A stretch of DNA of 64,000 nucleotides from assembly GCA_044226485.1 (NCBI GenBank), contig JBGAGY010000002.1:372001-436000 (forward strand), written 5' to 3'. The DNA comes from UBA6663 sp044226485. GTDB taxonomy: Bacteria; Chloroflexota; Anaerolineae; Anaerolineales; UBA6663. A program made the position numbers and the translations under genes. The notes below the pieces were generated by a model. It saw only the letters and a program-made list of their open reading frames with translations. It was not told the origin of the DNA and ran no database searches. Within the stretch, counting starts at the first letter, position 1; each line of letters opens with the position of its first letter. Below, piece after piece: positions 15,902 to 24,024 of this stretch.

Positions 15902-16020
15902 GCGCGACGATCCGGGGCGTTCCGCGATTCGCGCAGGTTCGGCGGGGATGCTCGCCGTGATCGTCATATGCCATCCCTCACTGCCCGACGTTCGAGGCTC
16001 CCTGCTATCATCGGCGCATC

Positions 16021-18486
16021 ATGCAAAAACAATCCCTCACTTCAGGCTGGCAAATGCGGCAGGTCGGCACCGAGGACTGGCTTCCCGCCACGGTGCCGGG
16101 CGGCGTGCACACCGATCTGCTCGCAGCCGGCCGCATCGCCGACCCCTTCGTCGGCGACAACGAACGCCGCGTGCAGTGGGTGGCCGAAGCCGACTGGCAG
16201 TACCTGTGCACGTTCGACGTCACGGCTGAGACGCTCGCGCAGGATTGCGTCGAGCTGGTCGCCGACGGCCTCGACACGCTGGCCGGTGTGACCCTCAACG
16301 GCCACGTCGTTGGCACGGCCGAGAACCTCTTCCGACAGTACCGCTGGGATGTGAAAGGCCTGTTGAAGCCCGGCCCAAACACCCTGCAGGTCGACTTCGC
16401 TTCGTCGGTGCAGTGCTGCGCCACCAAGCATGCCGAACGCCAGATGCCCGGCGTGCCTCAGGCGCTGCCCGGCGGCCCTTACGTGCGCAAGGCGCCGTGC
16501 CACTTCGGCTGGGACTGGGGCCCTCAGTTGCCGCCGATCGGCATCTGGAAGGATATCCGCCTCGAGGCCTACAGCATCCGACTCGACGACGTTCACGTGC
16601 GCCAGATCTGGAACGGCCAGGCTGTGACGGTGCAGGTCACTGCGACGGCGGCCGGCAAGCTCGCCAGGCCACTGCAGATCCAACTTGACGTGATCGCGCC
16701 CGATGGCGTGGCCGTCATCCATCAAACCGAGTTCCCTGTCGAGGGCAGCGCGCGGGCCGCCGTGCTGATCGCGGCGCCGCAGCGCTGGTGGCCGAACGGC
16801 TACGGCGCACAGCCGCTCTACACGGCGCGCGTGACGTTGATGGACGGCACCACGGTGCTCGACGTGCGCGAGATGCGTCTGGGCCTGCGCACGCTCGAGT
16901 TGCGCCAGCAGCCCGACCAGTGGGGCAAGTCGTTCGAGTTCGTCGTCAACGGCGTGCGCATCTTCGCCAAGGGCGCCAACTGGATCCCGACCGACTCGTT
17001 CCCGACGCGCATCACGGTCGAGCACTACGAGACGCTGCTCAAGGCAGCCGCCGACGTGCACATGAACATGTTGCGGGTCTGGGGCGGCGGTCTGTATGAG
17101 GACGATCGCTTCTACGAGCTTTGCGACAGGTTCGGCCTGTTGGTCTGGCAGGACTTCACCTTTGCGTGCAGCATCTATCCGCTGCACGACCCGCTCTTCG
17201 TCGAGAACGTGCATCAGGAAGTGATGCAGAACATGCGTCGGCTGCGCCACCATGCCAGCCTGGCGCTGTGGTGCGGCAACAACGAGATGGAGCAGGGCTG
17301 GGCCGATTGGGGCTGGGCGGGAAGACGCGACCTCGATGACATGAAGGCCGCTTACGATGAGTTCTTCCATCGCACGCTGAAGGCCTGGGTCGCCGCCGAA
17401 GATCCCGATCGCAGCTACTGGCCGAGCTCGCCGTCCTCCGATACGCCCTTCGAGCTCCCGAACGGCCAGTTGCAGGGCGACGCTCACTACTGGGACGTCT
17501 GGCACGGGCGCAAGCCGTTCACGGCGTATCGCGATCAGTACCCGCGCTTCATGAGTGAGTTCGGGTTCCAGGCGCTTCCGCCGCTGGCCACGATCAAGAC
17601 CTACGCCGAGCCCGCCGACTGGAACATGACCTCGTACGTCATGGACCTGCACCAGAAGAACGCCAGCGGCAACAGCCTGATGGTCGGGCAGATGCTCGAC
17701 ACCTTCCAGCTGCCGAAGGATTTCGAGAACCTCGTCTATCTCAGCCTGGCCCTGCAGGCCGAGGGCATCCGCTACGGCGTCGAGCACTGGCGAAGGCACC
17801 CGAACCGAGTGGCCGGCATCATTTACTGGCAGCTCAACGACTGCTGGCCCGTGGCGTCGTGGTCGAGCATCGACTACTTCGGGCGCTGGAAGGCCCTGCA
17901 CTACGCGGCCAAACGATTCTTCGCGCCGCTGATGATGTCGATCGTCGATCAGCCGCCGCTTCAAGGCCTGGCCGTCACCAACGATAGCCTGTACGCCGCC
18001 GACGTCGTGCTGCGCTGGCAGCTCGAGACGGTGGCCGGGGACGTGCTGGCGAGCGGTGAAGAAGCCGCGCATGTGCCGGCGCAGTCAGCCGTGTCCGTGA
18101 AGACGCTCGACTTCAGCGCCAAGGTCGGCGAAGACAACCGCCGCGACGTCGTCTTCGTGGCCGAGCTCTGGCGCGAGGGCGAGCGCGAGGCCCTGCAGAC
18201 CGCGACGTTCGTGCCCACCAAACACGTCAGGCTGACCGACCCAGGCCTGAGCGCCGATGTCGAGGTCATCGACGACGAGGTCGAGATCACGATCACGGCC
18301 AAGGCCTACGCGCGTCTGGTGGAGATCACGCTCGACGGCGTCGACGTCGTCTTCAGCGACAACTACTTCGACGTGCCAGCGGGCCGCTCGATCAGCGTCA
18401 TCTGCCCGCTGCCGACGGGCTGGACGACGGCCCAGGTGCTGCAGGCCCTTCGTCTGCGTTCGGTGATCGACACGTACACGCGCTGA
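16021..18486 (+). CDS. Beta-mannosidase, glycoside hydrolase family 2
   Basis: An 821-residue GH2 enzyme, normal length for cytoplasmic beta-mannosidases, with no signal peptide. Domain order is a sugar-binding jelly roll (residues 1-190), an immunoglobulin-like domain (190-300), a TIM barrel (300-620) and C-terminal sandwiches. The acid/base is Glu422 (WCGNNEMEQGW) and the nucleophile Glu513 (FMSEFGFQALP). It should release mannose from the non-reducing ends of beta-mannosides such as mannobiose. A TATCAT box nine bases before ATG 16021 may be its -10 element. Confidence 0.93.
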   Translation: MQKQSLTSGWQMRQVGTEDWLPATVPGGVHTDLLAAGRIADPFVGDNERRVQWVAEADWQYLCTFDVTAETLAQDCVELVADGLDTLAGVTLNGHVVGTAENLFRQYRWDVKGLLKPGPNTLQVDFASSVQCCATKHAERQMPGVPQALPGGPYVRKAPCHFGWDWGPQLPPIGIWKDIRLEAYSIRLDDVHVRQIWNGQAVTVQVTATAAGKLARPLQIQLDVIAPDGVAVIHQTEFPVEGSARAAVLIAAPQRWWPNGYGAQPLYTARVTLMDGTTVLDVREMRLGLRTLELRQQPDQWGKSFEFVVNGVRIFAKGANWIPTDSFPTRITVEHYETLLKAAADVHMNMLRVWGGGLYEDDRFYELCDRFGLLVWQDFTFACSIYPLHDPLFVENVHQEVMQNMRRLRHHASLALWCGNNEMEQGWADWGWAGRRDLDDMKAAYDEFFHRTLKAWVAAEDPDRSYWPSSPSSDTPFELPNGQLQGDAHYWDVWHGRKPFTAYRDQYPRFMSEFGFQALPPLATIKTYAEPADWNMTSYVMDLHQKNASGNSLMVGQMLDTFQLPKDFENLVYLSLALQAEGIRYGVEHWRRHPNRVAGIIYWQLNDCWPVASWSSIDYFGRWKALHYAAKRFFAPLMMSIVDQPPLQGLAVTNDSLYAADVVLRWQLETVAGDVLASGEEAAHVPAQSAVSVKTLDFSAKVGEDNRRDVVFVAELWREGEREALQTATFVPTKHVRLTDPGLSADVEVIDDEVEITITAKAYARLVEITLDGVDVVFSDNYFDVPAGRSISVICPLPTGWTTAQVLQALRLRSVIDTYTR

Positions 18487-18513
18487 AAATCGAGGACGGT
18501 TCGACGGTTCAAT

Positions 18514-18546
18514 GAAGACGGGCCGGGAAGAATCCCGCCCGTCTTC
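18514..18546 (+). terminator. Terminator of the beta-mannosidase gene
   Basis: The arms GAAGACGGGC...GCCCGTCTTC pair with a small bulge and AGAA loop and are followed by GTTT. The rest of the gap to 18767 holds no gene, repeat or site I can support. Confidence 0.7.
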
Positions 18547-18767
18547 GTTTAACGGCGGATCAAGCGTGTTGTCGCTCAACCTTCCGCGCGGCGTTGCGGT
18601 GGGCTTGATCGACAACGGTCCAGGCGTGGCACTCACTTCGTCAAAGGAGCGTGTCAGATGGCTTCGATGACCTCATGAAACGCCGGGATCGCCGCGCCAC
18701 GGGCCGACCGCGCGGGTCCAGCCAGACCTGGGATCACGTCCGAAGCAGGCTCGGTATTGCGGAAGGT

Positions 18768-19097
18768 TTATTCCGGATCCTGCTTCCAGGACCGGGCGTT
18801 TCGGCGCAAACTGTCGAGTTTCTTCCAATGCCCATCAATCGCGGCACGTCCACGTGTCGTGATCGCGACCTGAGTGTTGGGGCGACGATTGACGAAGCTC
18901 TTGTCGAGCGTGATCAGTTCGGCTTCTTCGAGTTTGGTGAGGTGACTTGACAGGTTGCCGGCGGTCAGGCTCGTCAATCGTTGCAGGGCAACGAAGTCGG
19001 CGCTCTCGACGGCGGCAAGGGCCGTCAGGATCGAGAGTCTGGCCGGTTCGTGGATGAGGCGATCGAGGGCCTCGAGGTCCTCACGCAGCGTGGCCAT
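18768..19097 (-). CDS. Winged-helix transcriptional regulator
   Basis: A 109-residue single-domain winged-helix regulator of the ArsR/MarR-like group that lacks metal-binding cysteines. It reads LIHEPARLSILTALAAVESA, TAGNLSSHLTKLEEAELI (recognition helix) and NRRPNTQVAITTRGRAAIDG (wing). It overlaps the 3' end of the upstream membrane-protein gene by 17 bases, so the pair is co-transcribed. Regulator plus membrane-protein pairs of this type are common and the partner is often the only target. Confidence 0.85.
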   Translation of the reverse strand: MATLREDLEALDRLIHEPARLSILTALAAVESADFVALQRLTSLTAGNLSSHLTKLEEAELITLDKSFVNRRPNTQVAITTRGRAAIDGHWKKLDSLRRNARSWKQDPE

Positions 19098-19719
19098 GCC
19101 GGCTCCCTGCTTCAGGCGATAACTGCTCGGTCAGGTACATATGGCTCCAGATGCCTTGCAGGATCGCTAACAAACCGATCAACCAGACGGTGGCGTAGAG
19201 CGCATTCGTCAACCCGAAGGGGCGCCACCACTCGATCCCCAGGATCCAACCCTTGCTGAACAAGCTGCTCAAGACCAGCACGCCGATCGTGAGCAGGGGT
19301 GAAGGGTAGGCGCGCCAGTTGCCGGCGTTCAACCATCCCATGCGTACATAGTCGGCGCTGAAGGCCGCTGCCACACACAATCCGAGCATGCTGATCGGCC
19401 ATTTGAAGGTCACGTCGGCCCAGAAGCCCGTCATGGCCACCAGACCGGCGGCCGTCCAGATCAGGTTCTCGCGAAGACGCGTACTCCGACTCGGGCGTAC
19501 GTGGCCGAAGAGACGGCGGTAGTAGCGCTCGATGACAATGTACAGGATCAGCGTCAGAAGCAGGCCCAGCAGCGGCATGGTGAAATCCGTGGCCGGGCCC
19601 TGCCAGGTGCCTGCCCATTGGACTACCAGGATGGCCAGCAGACCCAAGGGGATTTGTTTGAGGCCCTGCAACGTGCCGTAGTTCGTGGTCAGGAAGCGCA
19701 AGCGGGCCGGGTTCAACAT
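19081..19719 (-). CDS. Integral membrane protein of unknown function
   Basis: A 212-residue protein with about six membrane helices, for example LGLLAILVVQWAGTW, MPLLGLLLTLILYIVIE and NLIWTAAGLVAMTGFWAD. No catalytic motif is visible. ATG 19719 is chosen over an earlier in-frame start at 19755 because GGAGG lies five bases upstream. It is the first gene of a two-gene operon with a winged-helix regulator. Confidence 0.8.
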   Translation of the reverse strand: MLNPARLRFLTTNYGTLQGLKQIPLGLLAILVVQWAGTWQGPATDFTMPLLGLLLTLILYIVIERYYRRLFGHVRPSRSTRLRENLIWTAAGLVAMTGFWADVTFKWPISMLGLCVAAAFSADYVRMGWLNAGNWRAYPSPLLTIGVLVLSSLFSKGWILGIEWWRPFGLTNALYATVWLIGLLAILQGIWSHMYLTEQLSPEAGSRHGHAA

Positions 19720-19821
19720 CGACACCTCCGGTTGTGATCCTCTTCTGGTTTGCACCGCAAACTACTCTGTGATCCTACGACAACCGGGCGATTTGTCAAG
19801 AACCTGAGCTTCAAACCAAAA

Positions 19822-19850
19822 CGCGCGCCCGGGTGCATCCAGGGCGCGCG
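19822..19850 (-). terminator. Terminator downstream of the phage-holin-like gene
   Basis: The 9-bp arms CGCGCGCCC and GGGCGCGCG have an 11-base loop. On the minus strand they are followed by TTTTGGTTTG. It ends the gene that stops at 19880. Confidence 0.75.
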
Positions 19851-19879
19851 CTCATCGATGGGCTGAACAATCGTCGGGG

Positions 19880-20296
19880 TCAGCCGCGGTTATCTCGGTC
19901 GCGGTCGCGGCGTTCGCGATCGTCTGGGATGAAGACGCTCAGCACAATGCTGACGACGCTGACGACCAGGGCGCCCAGGAAGGCGGGCCAGAAGCCGTCG
20001 ACGGTGAAGCCCACGCCGAACGTCTGGCCGATCACGCCCGACAGCCAGAACAGCAACGTGTTGATCAGCAGGGTGCCGAGGCCGAGCGTCAGGATCAGCA
20101 GCGGGCAGGTGAGCAGCGTGAGCAAGGGCCTGAGCAACGCGTTCACCAGGCCGAAGATGAACGCCAGGGCCACGATCGACGTGATGTCGCGCGGGCCGGC
20201 GATGCCGGGGACGCCGCCGAAGACACCGGGAATACCATTGACGGCCACCCAAAGGGCGACGGCGTTGACGGCCAGTCGCAGCAAGAGCTTGAACAT
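19880..20296 (-). CDS. Phage holin family IV (YvlD-like) membrane protein
   Basis: A 138-residue protein with four membrane segments. It has the family pattern near the start (LLRLAVNAVALWVAV), FIFGLVNALLRPLLTLLTCP in the centre and VIGQTFGVGFTVDGFWPAFLGA later. The C-terminal tail DDRERRDRDRDNRG is highly charged and repetitive. The family name is historical: these are chromosomal envelope proteins, not lysis holins. ATG 20296 has AGGAGG upstream. It stands alone and is followed by its own terminator. Confidence 0.85.
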   Translation of the reverse strand: MFKLLLRLAVNAVALWVAVNGIPGVFGGVPGIAGPRDITSIVALAFIFGLVNALLRPLLTLLTCPLLILTLGLGTLLINTLLFWLSGVIGQTFGVGFTVDGFWPAFLGALVVSVVSIVLSVFIPDDRERRDRDRDNRG

Positions 20297-20410
20297 TCTG
20301 CCTCCTCGAAGAATTGGTGCGCGATCTGCGGCGGCGACGAATCAGGCCCGTAGGGGTCGCCGCGGCGTGTGTTCCACGTTCATTACGCAGCAGGGGCCGG
20401 CTGGTTGCGG

Positions 20411-21403
20411 TCAGCGGGTCAGCGAATGGCGCATCCAGCGCAGCACGCGCGTTCGCGTGAAGCCGTGCTCGACCAGGAGGCCGCCCATGAAAGCGTCGTC
20501 GGCAGGGTGTTCGAGGTGGATGGCCCAGGGGCGCGGCCCCAGGCGCCGCAGCCCACGGGTGAGCAGGGCGCGCTCGACCTGGCCGCGCATCGCGGGGTGC
20601 ACGGCGATGGTCAGTCGATCGCCTTCCGGGAGCCCGGTGTCGATGCGCAGGCTGCCCACGAGTTCGTCGCTGGCGGTGGAAGCCACCCAGCGCTCGCGGT
20701 TCTCGCCGTTGATAGCCAGCGCCAGGTTGCGCCAGGCGCCTGAGCGGAAACCGGCAGGCGTCATGGCCTGATCCCACACCAGGCCTTCGGGCCGCGCCAA
20801 TCGAACCAGATCATAATCGGCCGCCCACTCGCGCGGATCGCGCAGGCGCACGTCGAAACGAGAGACCTCGAACGGCGGCGTCTGCGACAGGCCGGCGCGA
20901 TACCAGTGGGTGTGCGTGCCGACATGCTGGAAGCCGAGCTTGGCGTACAGGCCCTGCGCCGGCGTGTTGTCGTCGTCGACCTGAAGCAGCGCGAACCGGC
21001 CGCCTCGTCTTCTGATGTAGTCGAGCGTGGCCACGGTCAGCGCCTCGGCGATGCCACGGCGACGATACTCAGGGAGCACGGCCACGTTGGCGATGAGCCA
21101 CGCGCCGGGGTGCTGGCGGGCGGGCTGGGTCTGGACGGTGCCGACCACGCGCCCGTCTTCGATCCACACGCAACCCTGGGTGGGCAGATAGTCGTCGAGT
21201 CCGAACCAGAGGAGCAGACGCAGTTGCCAGCCCAGCCGGCTGTGGCGGCGCATCTCGCGGGTGGCCTGGCGCGCGTTCTCATCGCCCATCTCGCGCGCGA
21301 AGCTGACCTCGAGCACGTCCGCGATCTGCCCCAGATGGCGGAGTGGGTCGAGTTGTTGAAGGCCCCGTGGCGAGGCAGTGTCGGCGGTGGCTTGGGCGGT
21401 CAT
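20411..21403 (-). CDS. Double-GNAT acetyltransferase
   Basis: This protein of about 330 residues has a clear N-terminal GNAT domain with NVAVLPEYRRRGIAEALTVA (acetyl-CoA loop) and AQGLYAKLGFQHVG. The second half resembles a degenerate GNAT fold (LTIAVHPAMRGQVERALLTR), as in MshD-like two-domain acetyltransferases. The start is uncertain: ATG 21403 or ATG 21427. A TACAAT hexamer overlaps the latter, favouring the former. The frame upstream runs into a repeat and is not coding. The substrate is unknown. Confidence 0.75.
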   Translation of the reverse strand: MTAQATADTASPRGLQQLDPLRHLGQIADVLEVSFAREMGDENARQATREMRRHSRLGWQLRLLLWFGLDDYLPTQGCVWIEDGRVVGTVQTQPARQHPGAWLIANVAVLPEYRRRGIAEALTVATLDYIRRRGGRFALLQVDDDNTPAQGLYAKLGFQHVGTHTHWYRAGLSQTPPFEVSRFDVRLRDPREWAADYDLVRLARPEGLVWDQAMTPAGFRSGAWRNLALAINGENRERWVASTASDELVGSLRIDTGLPEGDRLTIAVHPAMRGQVERALLTRGLRRLGPRPWAIHLEHPADDAFMGGLLVEHGFTRTRVLRWMRHSLTR

Positions 21404-21476
21404 GGAGCGAGCAACCTGAGCCCCCATTGTACGTAGACTCACCGGACTCCGCGAAACGGGGTTTGGTAAGATAAGA

Positions 21477-21569
21477 GGCGTCAGGCGTCGGATTTCAAGC
21501 GTCGGCTTACGCGACGCGCGAAGGCCAAAGGCGCTTGTGCTGAAGCCTGACACCCGACGCCTGACGCCT
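21477..21569. repeat. Heptad inverted repeat (GACGCCT words)
   Basis: AGGCGTCAGGCGTCGG (21477-21492) and its perfect complement (21554-21569) flank degenerate 7-nt words. It lies between divergent genes and ends just before the Shine-Dalgarno of the DUF4126 gene. Confidence 0.8.
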
Positions 21570-21588
21570 TTATTTTCAAGGAGGACTT

Positions 21589-22605
21589 ATGGCCCTAGTT
21601 TTTTCCGCCATCGCGGCCGGCGGTCTGGTCGGCGCGGCAAATCAGTACGCGTGTTTGCTGGTCGTGGCCATCGCGGCGCGAGCCGGGCTTGTGACCCTAT
21701 CGGAGCCGATGGCCTTCATGGGCGATTGGTGGTTCATCGCAGTCGTCGCGGTGCTCTGGCTGATCTCGGTGGCGCCGTCGTTCTCGCAGCATCTGGCGCC
21801 CGGCGTCATGCACGCCGTCAACTGGCTGACCCACTTCGTCAACGGTTTCGTCGTGCCGGTGTCGTCGGCCTTGATCGGCCTGGCGGCGGCCGGCGTCATC
21901 CTCAACCTCGATCCCAACTTCAAGCACCTGTACGAGACTCTTCAGATCTTTTCGACCAATGGCGGGCTCACCGGTGAGGGCGTGGCGGTCGCAGGCGGCA
22001 GCGCCGCTGCGGCTGTGACTCTGACCGCCGTGAAGGGCCTGGCCAAGCCCATGATCAGCACGAGCTCGGGCACGGCCGGAACCCTGTCGGCGCCAGCTTT
22101 CACGATTGCCGAGAACATCGCAGCGATCGTGCTGATGGGCCTGGTGTACGGGCTGTCGCAAATCGATCCGCGGCTCTTGATCGGGCTGGCTGTCGTTGTC
22201 GGCCTCTTCACGCTGGCGCTCCTGGCTTACGGCCTGTATCAGCTCTACCGCTTGAAGAAGGGCATCGGGCGTCTGATGGCGCTCGCGCAGCGCGATCCGC
22301 GAGCCGGCCTGGCTGTGGCGGCTGAGTTTGGCGTGTGGGGCATCGGCTGGATGGCTTACGGCCACTACGGCCGCGCCGTCATCTCACTGTGCGCCTGGGC
22401 GCTGTGGCTGGCCGTGTTCGTGGCCGCGCAGACCGGTGTGACGGCCCTGCTGGCCGTGGCGCCGCCGCTGATCCCGCTCGGGATCGTGGTGGCCAACGTC
22501 GCGTTGCTGGGCGTGTTCTTCTTCATCGGCACTGCGTCGGCGCGGTCGTTGATGCGCGAAGTCGAGCGCGCCACCATGCTGCCCGCGATGGCGGCGTCGG
22601 CCTGA
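21589..22605 (+). CDS. DUF4126-type membrane protein
   Basis: A 338-residue integral membrane protein with eight or nine predicted helices. The N-terminal part (residues 1-190: IAAGGLVGAANQYACLLVV, WWFIAVVAVLWLISVAP, HAVNWLTHFVNG) resembles the DUF4126 family. The C-terminal third adds further helices not needed for that domain. Function is unknown. AAGGAGG precedes ATG 21589. A short hypothetical gene follows on the same strand and may be co-transcribed. Confidence 0.75.
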   Translation: MALVFSAIAAGGLVGAANQYACLLVVAIAARAGLVTLSEPMAFMGDWWFIAVVAVLWLISVAPSFSQHLAPGVMHAVNWLTHFVNGFVVPVSSALIGLAAAGVILNLDPNFKHLYETLQIFSTNGGLTGEGVAVAGGSAAAAVTLTAVKGLAKPMISTSSGTAGTLSAPAFTIAENIAAIVLMGLVYGLSQIDPRLLIGLAVVVGLFTLALLAYGLYQLYRLKKGIGRLMALAQRDPRAGLAVAAEFGVWGIGWMAYGHYGRAVISLCAWALWLAVFVAAQTGVTALLAVAPPLIPLGIVVANVALLGVFFFIGTASARSLMREVERATMLPAMAASA

Positions 22606-22628
22606 GCCGCGCTTCGTCAAACACCTCG

Positions 22629-23066
22629 ATGGCAGAACGACTGACGTCCGGACAGTTCATGGCCGCGCTACCGGAAACGGTGCGCGGCCATGTCGTTCCA
22701 GCCTGGCGCGGCTTCCGCAGCCAGCATCGCGCCTGGCTGTGCCAGCTGTACTTCGCCGACCCGGCGCTTCACTACGAAGTGTGGAACATGGGCGAGCGTC
22801 GCGGCAAGCTCGAGCTCGGCCTGCACTTCGAGAGCCGCGACAAAGACCGCAACCACCGGCTGATGCAACAGATGTCGATGGCCATGGTCGCTGTCAAGGC
22901 CACCCTCGGCGAGGCGTGGGAATGCGAGACCTGGGATCGGGGCTGGACCAAGGTGTACACCACAGTTCCGTACGAACCTTTTTCGCGCACCTATCTCGAC
23001 AGCGTCGCGCGCGACCTCGCCCGAGCCATCGAGGTGCTGCAGCCTCTGCTCGAGCGCGCCCGCTAG
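22629..23066 (+). CDS. Hypothetical protein
   Basis: A 145-residue soluble protein, with LPETVRGHVVPAWRGF, YEVWNMGERRGKLELGLHFE and WECETWDRGWTKVYTTVP. The alternating strands and a final helix suggest a compact alpha/beta fold, but I recognise no family. ATG 22629 has no good Shine-Dalgarno; the frame is open upstream only inside the DUF4126 gene. It ends 36 bases before a strong terminator. Confidence 0.65.
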   Translation: MAERLTSGQFMAALPETVRGHVVPAWRGFRSQHRAWLCQLYFADPALHYEVWNMGERRGKLELGLHFESRDKDRNHRLMQQMSMAMVAVKATLGEAWECETWDRGWTKVYTTVPYEPFSRTYLDSVARDLARAIEVLQPLLERAR

Positions 23067-23101
23067 TCACCAGATCCAGAGCAGACAGACTCCACGAATA
23101 T

Positions 23102-23138
23102 GGAGCGAGCCGATGAGCGGTTCGCTCCTTTTCTTTTC
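23102..23138 (+). terminator. Terminator of the hypothetical gene
   Basis: GGAGCGAGCCG...CGGTTCGCTCC (23102-23128, one G-U pair) has a five-base loop and is followed by TTTTCTTTTC. Confidence 0.85.
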
Positions 23139-23196
23139 GAACGCGTCGTTTGGTTAGGGAGCGACTCAGACAAAGATTTTTTAAGGAATGCGCCTG

Positions 23197-23224
23197 TTGA
23201 CTCTCGGATGAACGGGCGTAGAGT
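23197..23224 (+). promoter_or_regulatory. Candidate promoter of a non-coding transcript
   Basis: TTGACT (23197-23202) and TAGAGT (23219-23224) are 16 bases apart. It lies in a gene-free 457-base gap, after the terminator of the upstream gene, with a second terminator 240 bases downstream. Confidence 0.4.
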
Positions 23225-23230
23225 CCGGGC

Positions 23231-23494
23231 ATACCGAAAAGCCTCACGAGGCATTCGGCTGATCCAACCAAACGTTGCAGCCGAAACAGGCTGGCGACGC
23301 AGACCGGCGGAACCGCCCGACGCGTTCTTCGAAACGCTTGCATCGGGAATTGATGCCCTCACAACCTGCCGGCACCGCTTCGTCGTTCTGTATCGGTTGT
23401 CTCGTTGCGCGGCCAGTGCGGGTCAGCAAGTACGTCGTCTCGTGGGGCTTTTCTTCGTCTATCGCTGAGAGCGGCACGGTGCCGCTCTCGTTTT
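23231..23494 (+). ncRNA. Candidate structured non-coding RNA, about 260 nt
   Basis: The stretch has its own promoter-like sequence and ends with a strong terminator: GAGAGCGGCAC at 23467-23477 pairs with 23479-23489 and is followed by GTTTT. It contains several local stem-loops, including CCGAA-AA-GCCTC with GAGGC-A-TTCGG (23234-23258), CAGCC/GGCTG near 23280, and GCATC/GATGC near 23345. No open frame begins well and ends before the terminator. I find no tRNA, tmRNA, SRP or RNase P signature, so its class is unknown. It could also be an eroded gene. Confidence 0.35.
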
Positions 23495-23511
23495 GTGTCG
23501 GGCACCCGTGG

Positions 23512-23523
23512 TAGAGTGCCGGC
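23512..23523 (+). promoter_or_regulatory. Leaderless -10 element of a membrane-protein gene
   Basis: TAGAGT (23512-23517) is followed by six bases and ATG 23524. There is no Shine-Dalgarno. Confidence 0.4.
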
Positions 23524-24024
23524 ATGTCGACCTCCCCTGAACCCAATCAGAGCCGAACGACCGATCTGCTCGTCGCGATCGGTTACATCCTCGGCGTGTC
23601 GTATCCCCTGCTGGCGCTGTCGACCGGCGTGCGCGCGATCTATCAGGCCTTTGTGCGATCTGACCTCTCAGCGCTTTCGATCGCGCTGTCGGGTCTGGCC
23701 TCGCTGATTTATCTGGCGGCCGCCGTTGCGTTCTTCACCAAACGGCGGTGGGCCTGGCGCGTGGGCGTCGCGGCGCTGGCATTCGAAACAATCATGGTCC
23801 TGGCGGTCGGCACCTGGAGCTACGTGTCGCCGAACATCATCGCGCACACGGTCTGGGCCCACTTCGGAGCCGACTATGGCTACTTTCCGCTCATTCAGCC
23901 GCTGCTCGGCCTGACCTGGCTGATCTGGCCTGAGACGTTGCGTCGATTCGGCTTTTCGGTGGAAGCGAGTGCGGGCCTGGGCGGAGCGCTGCGCGCTGCC
24001 GCTCGGGCGCTGTGGGCGGGCTAG
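23524..24024 (+). CDS. Small integral membrane protein
   Basis: A 166-residue protein with four predicted membrane helices: LLVAIGYILGVSYPLLALS, ALSGLASLIYLAAAVAFF, WRVGVAALAFETIMVLAVG and PLIQPLLGLTWLIWP. The order resembles small proteins annotated only as membrane proteins. Function is unknown. Its TAG stop (24022-24024) overlaps the TAG stop of the convergent response-regulator gene through the palindrome CTAG. Confidence 0.72.
   Translation: MSTSPEPNQSRTTDLLVAIGYILGVSYPLLALSTGVRAIYQAFVRSDLSALSIALSGLASLIYLAAAVAFFTKRRWAWRVGVAALAFETIMVLAVGTWSYVSPNIIAHTVWAHFGADYGYFPLIQPLLGLTWLIWPETLRRFGFSVEASAGLGGALRAAARALWAG

Noticed and set aside
18651..18950. Plus-strand frame of 99 codons after the beta-mannosidase
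   Set aside because: It overlaps the winged-helix gene in antisense, has no ribosome site and shows no domain.
19880..20296. Prophage holin
   Set aside because: The family name is misleading. No lysin, phage structural gene or integrase is nearby.
23231..23494. Candidate RNA as RNase P, SRP RNA, 6S RNA or tmRNA
   Set aside because: AGAGTCCGGGC near the 5' end recalls RNase P, but the rest of the core is missing. No SRP loop, tmRNA end or 6S pairing of the two ends was found.
23244..23546. Minus-strand open frame across the candidate RNA
   Set aside because: No ribosome site, no recognisable domain, and it runs through the terminator and the start of the next gene.
24021..24024. CTAG overlap of two convergent stop codons as a regulatory device
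   Set aside because: Two TAG stops sharing a palindrome is a chance result of close packing, and nothing else suggests function.
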